Counted from the stretch's first letter, positions 12,147 through 26,000 are shown. The stretch: DNA of 64,000 nucleotides from Talinum fruticosum (GCA_021018815.1 JAITYX010000048.1:496001-560000), one strand, 5' to 3'. Program-made: numbers and translations. The notes: generated from the letters alone by a model not told the origin.

Positions 12147-12240
12147 AAGCACCTCTCAATATGTACACTCCAAATACTAAGTAAGTACCACAAATCTACA
12201 CCGTCCAAATTTCATTTAATAGATAGATTAAAAATTCTTT
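11940..12240. repeat. Repeat module with (TA)n core
   Basis: A perfect (TA)n run at 12097-12142 is preceded by 'cacttgaacccttcc' (12079-12093). Nearly the same phrase 'acttgaacccttcc' precedes another (TA)n run at 16262-16303, so the two sites carry the same dispersed repeat. No terminal inverted repeat or target duplication could be fixed, so the class is unknown. Confidence 0.45.
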
Positions 12241-12242
12241 TA

Positions 12243-13767
12243 TCTCTTAAAAAGGAAAATAAAAAATCAGGGACAGGCTTCCAATAGCTGCCTCGACATT
12301 CGACTGTCCTACTCCTTCCTTGCTTTATCTCTATTCTCTCTCGGTCTTACCTCTTTTCTCTCTTGGTCTTACCTCTTTTCTCTCTTTAACCTGTCGTTGA
12401 CGTTCCCGCTTTACCGGTCGTTGGCAACCGCCTCTCTGTCATCGATCTACTTAGTCACCCTCTCGCCAGACTTCATTTCTCATTCGTTGTCCGTCATCGT
12501 CGTCATCATTGTCTCTCTCCCTCTCTCTCTCTCTCTCAATTGAAGCTCTCCATCTTCTACGACCACTCCAAGCTCTCTCCATAGCCAGCCACTGTAAGCT
12601 CCATCTTCTAAGTTGTCGTCAAGGGTTTGTTGTTGTCACAAGCTACTCCACGATCCAGCTCTCCCTTGCTTCTTTTTCGGGTAAAGTTAGGGTTTTAAAA
12701 AAATACGAATTGTGAATTTAGGTTCTAATTAGGTAATTTATTTCTTCTCATCTTCAATTAAGTACAATTTTTCTTCAAATTATGCGTATTCGGGTTCTAT
12801 TTTGAGTTTAAATTTCAAAATTAGGTTTTCTCCCTCACCCCCGAAATGAGGTATATTGTGTGGTTTGACTGCATTATTACAAGGTTTTACTCGGTTATAT
12901 TCTTCGATTTCTGAATGAGATCGTCTCTTATTTATGTTGCTTGCTTGTGAGAAGATGAATTTGGCTTAATTACTTTCTTGATTCTTGATTTGAATTGGGA
13001 AATTAATGGTTTAAATGTTGGTGGTGTGTTTTTGCGTAATATTCATGTTCTTCGCGGTAGTTTGTTTTCAACAATATTTGCATATGTTGTTTGTTATCTA
13101 GGTTTTTTATACTTGATCCAACATGAGATTTAACTATTTACTTAGCTTCACTCTTGTTTTGCTAAGTTTAATTACCTGTGATACTCTCATTTAGATTGTA
13201 GTATCCGATGGCAACTAGAAGTTTTTATGCGTCAAAAGAATACTCGTAGGGTTACCTTATGCCTAACCGAGTTATTCAGCTTTGGTTCAACTCCGTTTAG
13301 TTATCAAGCATGCTTTCATTTGGATTAAGATATAAGAAATCAAGACAAAGTAGTCCAAGGAAAAAGCTAATATCTTTTTTTTGTAATAATATATGAAGCT
13401 TGTATTGTCACCACAACTAAGAATGACATGAATTAGTTCATTATAGAAAACTTTGAAGGGAGAACTATATCAAGCCTTTAAGTTGAGAAAAGAAATCAAA
13501 ATTTCTTTGTATCCCCTATTCTTTATATTCTTCATAATGAAGCTTAATCTTATACAAATTTGATATATACACTTCTCCTTCAATGTGGGCAATACTACAC
13601 TTTTGTTTGCAAAAATCCTGGTATTTTTCTCCTCCCGGATTATGTAAGTTACCACAACAAGCGGACTAAGAGTATGCTTCGGACAACTTGTTTCTTGAAG
13701 TTCTTGGAAATCCCTATAATTCTAGGGAGTTTGTCTATCTGAATTTGGAATCCGAAGCTTGAAGAAG
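12243..13767. other. No gene recognised; pyrimidine-rich block
   Basis: 12280-12560 is CT-rich (CTCTCT tracts) followed by an AT-rich stretch, resembling a 5' leader and intron. I find no coding exon attached to it. It may be the leader of a decayed gene or element. Confidence 0.35.
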
Positions 13768-14225
13768 CTGATCATAGTAAATCTTGATTGATTTTACATT
13801 GAAAGAATAGATGCTCATGTGTCTCACTTTCACTTTCGCAAAATTGACAACATAAGTCATTCATAACACACTCATCTCTAAAAGCCTCTCCTTGGTATTG
13901 AGTCTACGCAACCAGTTTCTCCATGGGAAGATTGAGTGCTTTGGTATGTTAAATATGCTCCATATAATGTTTGTTTCTCGTATAGTTCTACTCGGGCACC
14001 AAGAAGCCACTTGTAACCACTTGTAATCGAGTATTGGCCTGTGTGATTTGCAATCTTTGGCTCCATTCTAGTCTTGAATGAATTTAATTCTCAGCTTGAG
14101 TAGTTTCTTCCAATACCGAGCTAAATCATTCTTGTTTTGTGCTCGACAAAAGTCACTATGCTTCAGGTAAATACCATGGATCCACTTCACCCATAAACTC
14201 TGCTTGTGTTGTAACAATGCACCAC
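13768..14225 (-). pseudogene. LINE reverse-transcriptase 3' fragment (zf-RVT region)
   Basis: The minus-strand translation in two frames gives the C-terminal region of a plant non-LTR retrotransposon polyprotein. From N to C: a 'LWVKWIHGIYLK' segment (about 14160-14200), YWKKLLKLRIKF (about 14085-14120), PKIANHTGQYSI (about 14035-14060), then the zinc-binding cluster CCQFCESESETHEHLFFQC (about 13790-13850) with Cys-x2-Cys and His-x4-Cys ligands. At least one frameshift separates these parts, so the gene is dead. No poly(A) tail or target duplication was found. It is distinct from the LINE at 38739-64000. Confidence 0.7.
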
Positions 14226-14435
14226 GTGTTTAGCCATAGATGAAAAGTTCCAAGGCTAATATCCTTGGTTTAGGTATCCTGCAGGATGTCACTTAGAGAT
14301 AATAGTTCAACGGTAGAGTTGGAAGATAAGTCCGGACTCAAGAGTTCAACAATAGTCCACAAAATTTCACTAGCATTTCACTTGTTTCATCTACAAAATT
14401 CCCAAATTCATCCACAAAACCTCAAAATGGACCCA

Positions 14436-14475
14436 ACAATCATCCCCCAAAAGCAATATATCCAAAGCAACTTGT
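14436..14475 (-). repeat. Second polypurine-tract/LTR-start junction, same orientation as the LTR at 14476-15907
   Basis: 'acaatcatcccccaaaagca' with flanking bases closely matches 'cacaatcatccccccaaagc' at 15906-15925, which abuts the LTR. Read on the minus strand both look like a polypurine tract followed by TGTT(T/G)GGTCC. It may be a fragment of a second copy of the element or a rearranged tandem copy; the evidence does not decide. Confidence 0.4.
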
Positions 14476-15907
14476 TGTGAAGAATTAAGTCTTAAATTTG
14501 TATATACAAGTATACGAGCGTAGTTGTAGCTAGCCAACAAGCACGCGTCATGTTCACAGAGAGTTGTGTTTTAAATATCAAAGTTATTTTAAACTTTCTA
14601 TCTAGGAGAATCGGGAGAGATGAGATATATGAAAATTAAATTAATCCTAGAAAGCAATAAAAGAATGTTGGGGTTGTGATTTCATCACTTAATAAACTAA
14701 CTAATCAAGACAAGTCTAAACTTAACCAAGACTATGCAAATATTTAGCGAGTGATCGGTTGCGCCATCAAAACCCACCCAAGCTACACTTTCGAGGATCA
14801 TGAGCTATTCTAATTATTCTAACCACCTACTCTCTTGGGGTTAGCTCAATTAGACTACAAGAATAGCAACCTCAAACCTACTTGGGATTTGGGCTATTTT
14901 CATGCCAAAATCTGGATTATTTATACCCACGATAGCAAATTGCCTCCACCTTTCGGTGATAGACCAATCCCCTTAAAATCAAAATGAATATCCCTTCCAA
15001 GCGTTTCATTGAACACGTGGTGGGTACGAGAAACCATCCCAAATAACAGGCATAAACTAGATGGGTTAAGGTCTAAACAAGATCAATTAGCCATTAGAGA
15101 GGCTAATCACAACCAAAGAAACCAACTTTAACAACTAATTAAAATTAAAGCATGAAATAAATCTAACAACTAAACGAAAGAATAAACTAATACAAACCGA
15201 CTTGAACGAGAACATAAACTAGTTAATTAAACTCAAACATGAAAATAAACAATCAACCTAATTTCCATTAACATCTAAACGAATAAAAGAAATCTTTAAA
15301 CTAAATTGAACAATCAAAATAATAAACTTGAAGTAAAGAGGAAAAGAGAAGATAAAACTTATGCTTGAATTGAAATTGAAGGTTTGAATCCAAATCTTGT
15401 AATCATTCTACACTAATCTCCCCTAACGGAATTTATTATAACTAAGCAAAAACCCTAGGAGGTCCCTTAAAATCCCTAAAAATTGAGCTCCCAAAATTAG
15501 AGTCCAAGTTGTCTTTTTATAGCCTGTAAAAAAACTAAGCAAAAAAGGAAATTGGGTCCTCGCACGGCCATGCAAGTCTACACGGGTATCCGTGCAACCC
15601 TGTACAACTCGTGCAAAACCGCACCGGTGCTCGTGCAAGTCTCTGAAAGTTTCTGGTTAGGTCACACGGTCGTGCAAATCTGCACTAGTACCCGTGCGAC
15701 CCTCCACGAGAAGATACACTCGTTGTCTGTGCACACCATTATCTTCCTCATTTTGCTTTCTTTTTGCTCAAACTTTTTCCTATCAACTCGATTAAACTTA
15801 TTACCTACAAAATTAAATAAACCAAGTAAAAATCCTCGAAATATATTATTTTATAAGTCAAAAAAATATAAATAAAAGTATAAATAACATATTATTTGGA
15901 CCAAACA
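14476..15907 (-). repeat. Ty3/gypsy LTR in reverse orientation (about 1.43 kb)
   Basis: On the plus strand it runs from TGTGAAGAATTAAG to GGACCAAACA. On the minus strand it therefore starts TGTTTGGTCC just after a purine tract (reverse of 15908-15925). Its length matches the LTR at 4236-5673. Both contain a block of CACGG/CCGTG motifs (here 15560-15720) and a CTAGCTAC..CTACGC stretch near the 3' end (here 14515-14540). No matching 5-bp duplication is visible, and no internal domain follows at 15908-16260, so the copy is a fragment. Confidence 0.65.
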
Positions 15908-16129
15908 CAATCATCCCCCCAAAGCAATATAGCCAACAAAATTTTCCCAAACCCTAATTTTTAGAACCCAAAATCTAATATTAGAGAACACTATTCTCAA
16001 TTTATTAAGAGAATGAAGAAGAGGAGGAAATGATGGACACTCAATTAACCTCGAGAATAAAGAATCGAGTCTATTGCTTGTAGATGGATTCGGCAGATGG
16101 ACATTAGGGTGTCCGAGCTTTTGCATGTT

Positions 16130-16200
16130 CTAGCATCAAGTAACAGGTAGAGTGATAAGCGTCAAGTAACAGGTAGGAGATGTGCATCAAGTAGCATGTA
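16130..16200 (+). repeat. Short tandem repeat, three copies
   Basis: The phrase 'catcaagtaacaggta' (second copy 'cgtcaagtaacaggta', third 'catcaagtagcatgta') appears three times at about 27-base spacing. Function unknown. Confidence 0.6.
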
Positions 16201-16261
16201 AAGAAAGAGGGGGTCGGTGATGCTTACTTATTGTTTGAAGTGTACCTATTAAAGGGTTCTT

Positions 16262-16303
16262 ACTTGAACCCTTCCATATATATATATATATATATATATA
16301 TAC
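16262..16303 (+). repeat. (TA)n run with dispersed-repeat lead-in
   Basis: 'acttgaacccttcc' followed by about 14 TA units; the same arrangement as at 12079-12142. Confidence 0.7.
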
Positions 16304-17480
16304 CGTCAATTCGGCAGTAGGGTTAAATACGGGGTGGGTGTATTCGGGTTCGGGTAAAATACGGGTGGTCGTATATCGGGTTATACGGTTTCGAGTCGAC
16401 CCAACGGGTTGAGACTGCATTTTTGTCGGCTATTTTTCTTTTGTAAATTATAAAATTCGACATATTTTTGCTTAAAATTGCTCATAATTCTAAGGAAAAA
16501 TTTAGTATTTGTATTTTCTAAAAAAATATTAAAAATTCAAAACTTTCATCATGGTATTTGCATGAGGACTACATTGAGTCGAACGACTTGATCACTTTAT
16601 CGATTTAAATAAGACCAATGAAAGGGTGGGTCAATAATGGGTTGAATAATAATGAGTTATTTTATTAATGACTCGTTTAAGGTTCCGATGTTTATTTAAC
16701 TCTTCTATTACGCTAATTCACATGTTACACTTTGTTAAATTTATTATCAATAATAATAAATATTGATATTATAAGGAGGTTTTATGCATATCTCGCTCCA
16801 TTTAAAAATAGATAAAAAGAGTCAACATGGTCAACTAACCACCCCATTTTATTCACCCATCCTAGACGCTATGGTTCAAATACAACTAAAATAATTTCAA
16901 ATATATAAGAATTAGAGATTTTCAATAAATTAAAATTATTCTTTTTTAATTATAACATCAAAATTTTATATTATTATAGTAATATGAATTCTATAAAAAA
17001 ATATATTACTTAAGATGATCGAGCATATTCAATTCAGCAAAAATACAACAATATAACTTGTATATTTTTAATATTTTTAATATATCATGCCATTTGAATC
17101 CATACATATTTATTGAAATTTTACTATGTATAGTTTTTGTGTATATTTTTTTATAAGAGAAGAAATAGTATTAGTGTTTGTTTGTAAATTATTGCGATAT
17201 TATACAACGTCTCTTCAAGATAAATAAGAAATAACCACTACTAAAAGTGTGACAAAGTAAATGCAAAATCATATAATAGGCATCAAACATTCGATCAACA
17301 AACCACAAAGATAAAATTGTTATTTTTATGGCTTTGACCCAACAGGTCGAACGGGTTTCGGATCGGATTTGACCTACTAATTTGTGGGTTTCTCGGGTTT
17401 GATTTTTTTTTCGGGTTCCGGTCGAGAAAATTATGTTCAAAACCCAAAATTTTCGAGCGAGTTTGTGTCGGGTCACTTTT
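16304..17480. other. Possible DNA-transposon remnant with CGGGT-rich ends
   Basis: Both edges (16315-16420 and 17335-17480) are rich in CGGGTT/CGGGTC phrases ('gggttcgggtaaaatacggg', 'gacccaacaggtcgaac') around an AT-rich core. Such ends are seen in some plant DNA transposons, but I cannot fix the terminal repeats or a target duplication. No protein is encoded. Confidence 0.3.
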
Positions 17481-18440
17481 TTTCAAGTATATATATATAT
17501 AGTTATTTTTCGATTAAGATTTGCTTCGGTTTTGATTTTATACTTTGCAAAGCCCATGAGCCCAAATATGATAGCCCATGAGCCCATTCTATCTCTTGGG
17601 AGGAATCAGAGGCTATTCATATTCATTCACTCCATTTTCAATCTGGCTAAACTCACAGCCCAACAATTAGCGGAGCCTAAATTTCTGTGTGCGGAGTATT
17701 GAACAGCATCAACTCCGGTTGTCTTGCCGATTTAATCTGGTTCGGTAGTTAAATTGGTCGACAGATCTAATTTAATTTACACGGTCCGACTTCAATTGAT
17801 TGAACCATTGTCCCTTAGGCCAGTTTTCTTAACATTGTAAAAAAATCCAACATAACTCTTCAAAAAGCCTTTCAGTTTGACAGATTTATATATTTTTTCA
17901 CAAATTATATTTTTATCATGTCATTCATTTTTAAATTTGAATCCCAGAAAATTTAAAAATTGCAAGGAATGAATTTAAGAGGGATTATTTGGATGGAATA
18001 CAACATGGTCCAAGTATTTGTTTGGAAAAATATTTAAATTATGTTATGAGATTCTATATTTATATTTTATTACAATCCTAACATATATATAATTAATGAC
18101 TAAACAAATTATAAGTAGCCAAGTAACTGGGCAAATCTTCATTCAGATAAGATGAGAGGCAATATACATTTAAGTGAAATGCATTCTTTAAAGTCAATTC
18201 TATGCAAGACATATTAAAGCCCAACAGTTAATTCTATCTTTTGGTCTCGTTTCAACTCTTTTCTCACGTACAAGTAGTGTCGTTTTTGTTTTCTGAATAG
18301 GATAATGATAAATATTTTAATACAAGAGATCAAAAAATTGTAGTATGTTAGCCTAAATTTACATATTATGTAACACAGGACCATGGCTAAATTATGAATA
18401 TATAGTTACATTTAAATATCAATGGATATGTTTAAGTATT

Positions 18441-18468
18441 TATAATAATAATAATAATAATAATAATA

Positions 18469-18509
<41 letters not shown>
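18441..18509. repeat. Palindromic (TAA)n(TTA)n microsatellite
   Basis: About ten TAA/AAT units turn directly into about twelve TTA/ATT units, a near-perfect 69-base inverted repeat able to form a long hairpin or cruciform. Confidence 0.9.
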
Positions 18510-20478
18510 CTGTCATCATTCTTTATTAAATTTGGTAAATTATATTTTTTTAATTTGTTTGAGATAGGTATTATCGGAAGATGATTTTTTCCCAAAATAT
18601 ATAAATTTCTAACATAATAAAAATTAAATCGAGTACTAAAAAATATTTTTTTTTTTAGATATTCATTATTATGAAATATAAAATGAATAATATCACTAAT
18701 AGTATATTAAAAATTTTATAACAGCTTATAACAACTATAACAATTAATCATCTCAATACATTTCAATTCATAATAAGTGATTCCTTGGTTCATACGTAAT
18801 CCACGTATAACAATACGAAGAGTAAAACTTAGTGGCATGCTACAGCAAAAGAAGTTTCTCCACTACAGACTCAAAAAACAGGACCATTTTTAATGAATGC
18901 TGTACCTGTAGAACTACCCCCACTAAGATTGAAGAATTTGTGGTGTATTTTGATTTTGAAGCCCAAAAAGCTGAAAATTAGTAGATAATACCACGCATGT
19001 AATTCACTGAAACTGGCTAACCCTTTTATTTTTTTATTTTATCGTCATTTTCCACTGTTGGTCAACAGAATAATAATGATTATCATTGTGAAATTTCATG
19101 TTGTCATATTTCATAGAGGGTGAAAGAATTTTCTGGAAAATTTGGTATAAATCCATACATGGAAGAGGAGGTATATGGTGGTTGTAGTTTGATACGATTT
19201 TGGTTAATTTCATCCAAAATTTTTGACTTCGCATAAAATATTGCCAATGAATTTGTATTCAACATGGAGTCAAGTAAAAGGTAAAAATTCATTAGTTTTG
19301 CCCGACCAAAAAGACAAGTTCATTAATTTTGCATACAAAAGATGTTAGAAAGTAGAACATGATCGTAATTAAATTCTAGAGGGTTGTTTGGTTTGATATT
19401 ATAATGTTGGAATAGAATGTTTTTCTTTTTGGGAATAGAATGTAATTAGGAATGACTCATTATGGTGTATGAAAATTATGTTTTAAAAAGTTTTGAGACC
19501 AGATTCCAAAAATTTGACTTAAATCAGTTTCAAATTGGTATCAATTTTAGAAACCGATTTTATGATTTCTAATAGCGTGTTATGTTGTAATGAGATGCTT
19601 TCTTCTTCATTCTATTTGTTTACTTTAGTTTTGGAATGAGTAGGTTAAAGGGATACATAAAGATTATATATATATTGATTTACATAAATAAAGAGGGATG
19701 CAAGATGTTTATGTGGATCGGTCACATGTACCATTCAATAATGTGATCCTAAGTTTAACAAAAACTAGCTAAACATAGGTAGAAAAATATATAATCTCAT
19801 TCTCATCTCACATGGATGTTTTTTGGATCAGATTTGAAACGTAGATGCTGCAAAATTAAGATATCATACTTTTAAAATCATCTCAATAAAAAGTGCATTA
19901 TTAACAATCTACACATATTAGATGGTCATTTAATTGTCCCGGATGATCTAACTTTTTGAAACTGAATATTAAATTTCTTACTCGAATTAAGAGTCTTCCC
20001 ATATTAACTATTTTGTTTGATTACATCTATACATGAATAAGAAAAAGAGTGTCGATTGGCTTATGGAAGCAAATACTCGTACAAGTATAATATAGATTAT
20101 CTCTCGGGGCAGGGCGAGAGAGAGAAGCAGCCATAGTTTTGTTCTATGGATGATAATTTATGTTGCAAGTTTTGAGTTAAGGGCAACTAATAGTATTACT
20201 ATTACTTTGATGATATCTAAAATCCTGCTTTCATTTTCCACACCTACTCACAAAGTCATATGTATACGCAAATTATAATGAAAATCAGTTAAATTTCTGG
20301 CTTCATCAAAACTAATTCTTAGCTTCCAAAACAATCAACTCAGCACCTCATCATGTCGTCATCTCCACCTATGAAATTACATAATCTGTGATGTAGACTA
20401 AAACGATATTTCTTTTCTTGCTCTAATGCATTTTTTTGACGTACTATAAAACGTGATAATTAAACAACAGCTGCGTAA

Positions 20479-20500
20479 TTTATTTATTTATTTATTTAAT
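20479..20500 (+). repeat. (TTTA)n microsatellite
   Basis: Five TTTA units. Confidence 0.85.
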
Positions 20501-21509
20501 TATATTTGACCCTTTGTATAGTAGTAAGGGTTTATATTGACAAAATGCAATCCATGTCCGACTCCACGAGCGCCCTCATACGAAAAATTGAACCCTCTGT
20601 TCAAACTAAATATAGGCCATATTCAGTAAATAACTTATCAGATAGCTGTTTCATTAAAAAGTGTTTTTTAACAGGTTATTATAGTTGTTATGATTTAATT
20701 ACTCCAATAGTTTTGTATTGTGTTTGGCTGATTAGTTTTTTTTTTTTTTTTACATTATATGTTTTTACCCCCAAAAATATATCTATATTTATACTATATA
20801 TATTAGTAATCTTTTCGATTTAATCAAATGTTGTAACAGGAGGGACTATAGGAACTTAGTGTAATCTCCACCATCAAAATTATTTATTAATTAAATATGA
20901 GTCATTAATGTACGTAATTAAACTAAAAAATTATCGAAGGGGAAAAATAGATTTCCTTTTATGAGTGAACTCTATATAGACAACTATTCCAAATCTCACA
21001 TCTCTATCTCTCTCCTCCCCTACAATTTGGTATATCGAGGCAAATATTCCAAAACAATCTAATCTATCTTTCTCTTACCCCACAATCTGCTCTCACCCTC
21101 TCTTCCCCGACAATTGTAACTATGCTCTCAGCCTCTCTTCTGATTTTTAATTTTGGACTCTAGCTTCTCACTCATAGATTTCTTCTTTGACTTTCAGGTA
21201 TTATTGAAGGTATAATTCAAGTTTTCTACTTCAACTCTCCTCCTTCCATTCTCGGTTATGTTATTGATCTTTTCAGATTCATTTTTTTTTTTCAAGATTT
21301 CATTTTAGCAAAAAAGGGTGGAAAGGTGGATTTGGTGGACTAGTGTTGTGTTTGAGTTGGGTAAGTAATCCATATTTACATACAGTTCAATTGTAATGGG
21401 CAAAGAGATAAATTACATAGAAACAAAGGTAGAGAGAGAGAACATGCAATTTCAAGAGAGTCAAACAATGTCATAGAAAGCGCAGATCAAAGGAAAACAT
21501 ATTTTATTG

Positions 21510-23008
21510 TTAAACTTTTGCTGCGTTTTCCTTTTTTTGATGGGGGAGTTCTTAGGCTGGTTGCTATTCTTCAATCCAATAGTGTTCTTTTTCGACAGAA
21601 GTTAAATGACTTTCAATTTAACATGTCAAGTATGTACAAGCACTACTACGAGTAACCATCTTTTATTATGATTGAAAAAGACATTTTACTATGGTTGTAG
21701 GGCGTCATGTATGCGGGCGTAATAGTAGATGAACATCGTTTACTACGGTTCAAAATCGTAGTAAAAAACAACATATTACTACTGTTCCTCAATGAACTAT
21801 AGTAAAAGATGACCTATTACCATGGTTCTAGATAAATAAAAAATAAAAAAAAAACCATAGCAATAAGTTCATCTATTACAGCGTAGCCTGGAAAACATAC
21901 ACTTAAAACATCATATTTGTTGTCCACGCTAACATTGCAAGAACTCCAAGCAAGCAACATAGTCATAAAGACAAGCACGGAACTCAATCTCTACTAAAAA
22001 GCATCACTTTGGGTAAATATGGGACCATGAAAAAGGCTATATCCTTGAGTTTGGATTTACCTAAAGCAACAACTTTTCCATAAGAAACATAACAAAAATA
22101 GAAGAATCATAAATAATAAAGGAAATCAAAACTAACATTGGTCACGATTCTCGGCTCTCGCTTCTCTCCTTCCATTGGACGGCTTAGTCCTTTTGATCCA
22201 CATCGAACAATGATTTGTTATAGGAAAACGTTAAGGTCGGAAATACTTGCAAAGCACCACTCGTTAAACTTTTGCTGCGTTTTCCTTTTTTTGATGGGGA
22301 GTTGTTAGGCTGGTTGCTATTCTTCAATTCAATAGTGTTCTTTTTTGACGAAGTTAAATGGCTTTCCGTTTAACATGTCAAGTATGTACAAGCACTACTA
22401 CGAGTAACCATCTTTTATTATGATTGAAAAAGACATTTTACTATGGTTGTAGGGCGTCATATATGCGGGCGTAGTAGTAGATGAACATATTTTACTACGG
22501 TTCAAAATCGTAGTAAAAAACAACATATTACTACGACTCCTCAATGAACCATAGTAAAAGATGACATATTACCATGGTTCTAGATAAAATATAAAAAAAC
22601 CATAGCAATAGGTTCATCTATTACAGCGGTAGCCTGGAAAACATACACTTAAAACATCATATTCGTTGTCCACACTACCATTGCAAGAACTTCAAGTAAG
22701 CAACATAGTCATAAACACAAGCACATAACTCAATCTCAACTAAAACGCATCACTTTGGGTAAATATGGGACCATGACAAAGGCTATATCCTTGAGTTTGG
22801 ATTTACCTAAAGTAACAACTTTTCCATAAGAAACATAACAAACATAGAAGAATCATAAATAATAAAGGAAATCAAAACTAACATTGGTCACTATTCTCGG
22901 CTTTCACTTCTCTCCTTCCATTGGACGACTTAGTCCTTTTGATCCACATCGAACAATGATTTGTTATAGAAAAACGTTAAGGTCAAAAATACTGCAAAGC
23001 AAGCTGTA
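21510..23008. repeat. Tandem duplication of a ~750-bp segment containing a CACTA 3' end
   Basis: Copy 1 (21510-22263) and copy 2 (22264 to about 23008) follow each other head to tail and are nearly identical by eye. Both begin 'ttaaacttttgctgcgtttt' and contain CACTACTACGAGTAACCATC (21641 and 22393, 752 bases apart) and the same subterminal repeats. Both end around 'aacgttaaggtc..aaatac'. Small indels and substitutions separate them, so the duplication is not recent. Confidence 0.9.
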
Positions 23009-26000
23009 GTTACTGAAAACAAGCAAAAATATGCATATCCATCAATAAATGTTATACAATAATGTTCTTACTTAGTTAATATAATTTCATGATTCATGCC
23101 ATTTTTTCCTCCCTTCGAACTTATTTTCAATATATATACTCTCTTGATGATCAACCCTTAAACACACTTCTTCAAAATTGGCATGCTCATGTTTGACAGA
23201 AATTCCTAAGGAGAAGGGTGGGGTCTCCTAAACAAACTCGTATACATCACCATCCCCCATCGACAATGTGCCTCTTCCCTTGAAAAACAATGGACCACTT
23301 ATCATTAGTCGGGTCCTCAACATAAAACACTTGTCTTTCTTGGAATGTCATAATGAATTGATCCCCTATATGCACTTCTCTCGTAAGATCCAACATCGTG
23401 AATATCATCTCATCAACTCGAATACCGTTGTTATTATTAACCCATTTGCACCGAAAAACGAGGCTCACGGAAGTCAATATAGTCTAGCTCTCATATATCC
23501 TCAATGACTCCGAAATACGACATTTTTGCGACAATGGCATATTTGTCCTTAGATCTCAAAACATGAAATGCATGAGCCTCTAATATGACCCCACTATTCT
23601 ATACAGTCTCCTATTGTCCTGGTTATTTGTATAGAAAGAGAATCCATTGATGTCATACCCACGGTAGAAATGACATCCAATTGGGGCCCTTTAGCCAAGC
23701 TTACTAAAGTTTGTGAGATATCTTCTCGTGATTTTTCCAATTGGCTACTGTGATTCTATCTCCGAACCAATTAACAAATGTGTGATTATGCTTGGACCAG
23801 TACCCACGTCTCATTTCTTCATCTCGTACTTGTCTCATCGATGAATGGTTGCACTTTATCACTATTTGAAGAATATATGGATGTGCTTGATCCCTTATAT
23901 CTCGACTGATTGTCTAGATTGTCAACCCCAGTTTCCCCGCCTGAGGATCTTCCCTATAAATAAATGTTTAGGAATACCAATAACTTCCATTTGGGTGTAG
24001 TATTCACGGTAGAAGTCAACACACTCTTCAAGCGTGTAAGCTTGAACAATACACCCTTCCAGTGAGGTACCGATTTCTAACATACTCTTTGAGAATTTTC
24101 ATAAACCGTTCAAATGGGTACATCCATCGATAAAAAATCGAGCCATAGAATCACACTTCTCTCATCAAATGGACAACTAGGTGTAGCATGATATCAAAAA
24201 AGGAGGTGGAAAATACATCACAAGTTGCCACAATGTAACGATGACGTCGGACTCAAGATCATTTAATTTCTCCAAATCAACGACTTTGCTATATATGGCA
24301 TTCAAGAAGAAGTAAAGTGTTGTAATTGATTGTCCGACATGTTTTGGCATCACAGCTCGAATAATAATCAATAGAGTTTGTTGCATCAAAGCATGACAAT
24401 CCTGTGATTTGAGACCAACTAGTTCAGTAACTAGACATCGAAACGAGTCTAATGATGTTTGAAGAATATCCTTGTGGCAATTTGAGTTTCTTTAAGGTCT
24501 CACATAGACTTTTTTTTTTTTTTTCTCGCTTCTACTCAATGTGTAAGAATGCGAAGGCAAAAACGTTCTCTTCTCATTTAGTTGTGGTGCTAATTCCTCG
24601 CACATTCCCATTTCACGCAAATCGAGTCTTGCTTTCTTTCTGTCCTTGGTCTTCTCTACTATGTTCAAAAGAGTACCAATGAGACTTTCGCGAGATGTTT
24701 TTCTCTATATGCATTACATCAAGATTGTGTCTCACATACAATTATTTCCAATATGGAGATAAAAAATATTGATATATTTTTCCACGCATCGTTTTCGAAT
24801 TGACGTCGGTATGGCTTACCGAACTCCACATCAAGATCCTTCACTTGTTCATAAATTTGGTATCCTGTTAGTGAATTTGGAGCAGAATCCATCTCAAGTT
24901 AACCATTCAAAGCCTTCTTTTTCTTACGATATGATGAGAATAAGGAAGAAACTTTCGGTCTCCGAGGTAGGCCGTCTTCATTCCATGCTTAAGCCGATAG
25001 GAGAAAGTACCCTCTACGCAAATGGGGTATGCCTTAGGGCCTTTGACGGTGTAGCCGGACAAGTTTCCATATGCGGGAAGTCATTGATTGTGGTGAAGAT
25101 CATATCTCGCAATGTAAATTGCTCTTAAGGTTTGCATAAAAAAACGGAACACCTTCATCCCACAAGAGCTTTAGATCTTTAACAAAAGGTGCCTAGTATA
25201 CATCTATATTATTTCCTGCTTGTTTAGGTCTAGAAATCAGCATTGACAACATAATGTACTTCCGTTTCATACACAATGAGGATGGTAGAGTTGTAGATAA
25301 CCAAAAGAACGAGCTAAGTGCTTTGCTTGCTACTTAAGTCACCACGAGTGTTTATTCCGTTCCTACAAAGACTAGACGTAGATTTCGTGCCTCTCTACCA
25401 AATTCTGGGAACAATGAATCTATCTTCTTCTACTAAGGAAAATCCGCGAGGGTAATGTAGCTTGTCATAAGAGATTCTTTCGTCGGTATGTCACGTCAAG
25501 TTCTTGGCATCATTTTCACTTGAGGCATTATCGGTAAGTACCATAGCACCTTTGCCAGAGGTCCCTCAATACTTTCTCCATTGATGTTTTTCATTTTGTA
25601 TTAAGGTATACTAGATTTAGGTCATTTGTGTCTATGTGTATGTTCTTTTCGGTACAATATGCAATCGTTGGGGCATGCATGTATCTTCGATACCCTATGC
25701 CTATCGGACATAACATCCTCTTCACCTCATATGTACGGTTGGGAAGGACATTGTATTCGGGAGTATATCTTTGAGCACACTTAGCAAGTCCATAAAATTT
25801 TTGTCACTCCTGCCATTAGTTATTTTCAAGTTGAACAACCTCAATATAGCCGATAAACGGGTATATTTATCACATCTCGAGTACAGAGGCTTTTCCAAAT
25901 TAGTTAATAATCATTTGAGTACATGTGTTTGATCGACTAATTCACCTTCTACTTCACGAACCGGATCTTTATCTCGACCGTCTAATTCCATATAATATTC

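Larger units (their letters stand above)
17481..21509. other. AT-rich intergenic DNA, no gene recognised
   Basis: No convincing exon, RNA gene or transposon end. The 105-codon frame at 20506-20823 is low-complexity near its end and has no domain. A CT-rich stretch with a possible 3' splice site lies at 20990-21210, but no coding sequence attaches to it. Confidence 0.35.

Noticed and set aside
14471..15912. The reverse gypsy LTR as a solo LTR
   Set aside because: Flanking pentamers CTTGT and CAATC do not match, and a purine tract abuts one side, so it is treated as an element fragment.
20506..20823. 105-codon frame as a gene
   Set aside because: AT-rich with a poly-Phe run; no domain, splice sites or neighbours to support it.
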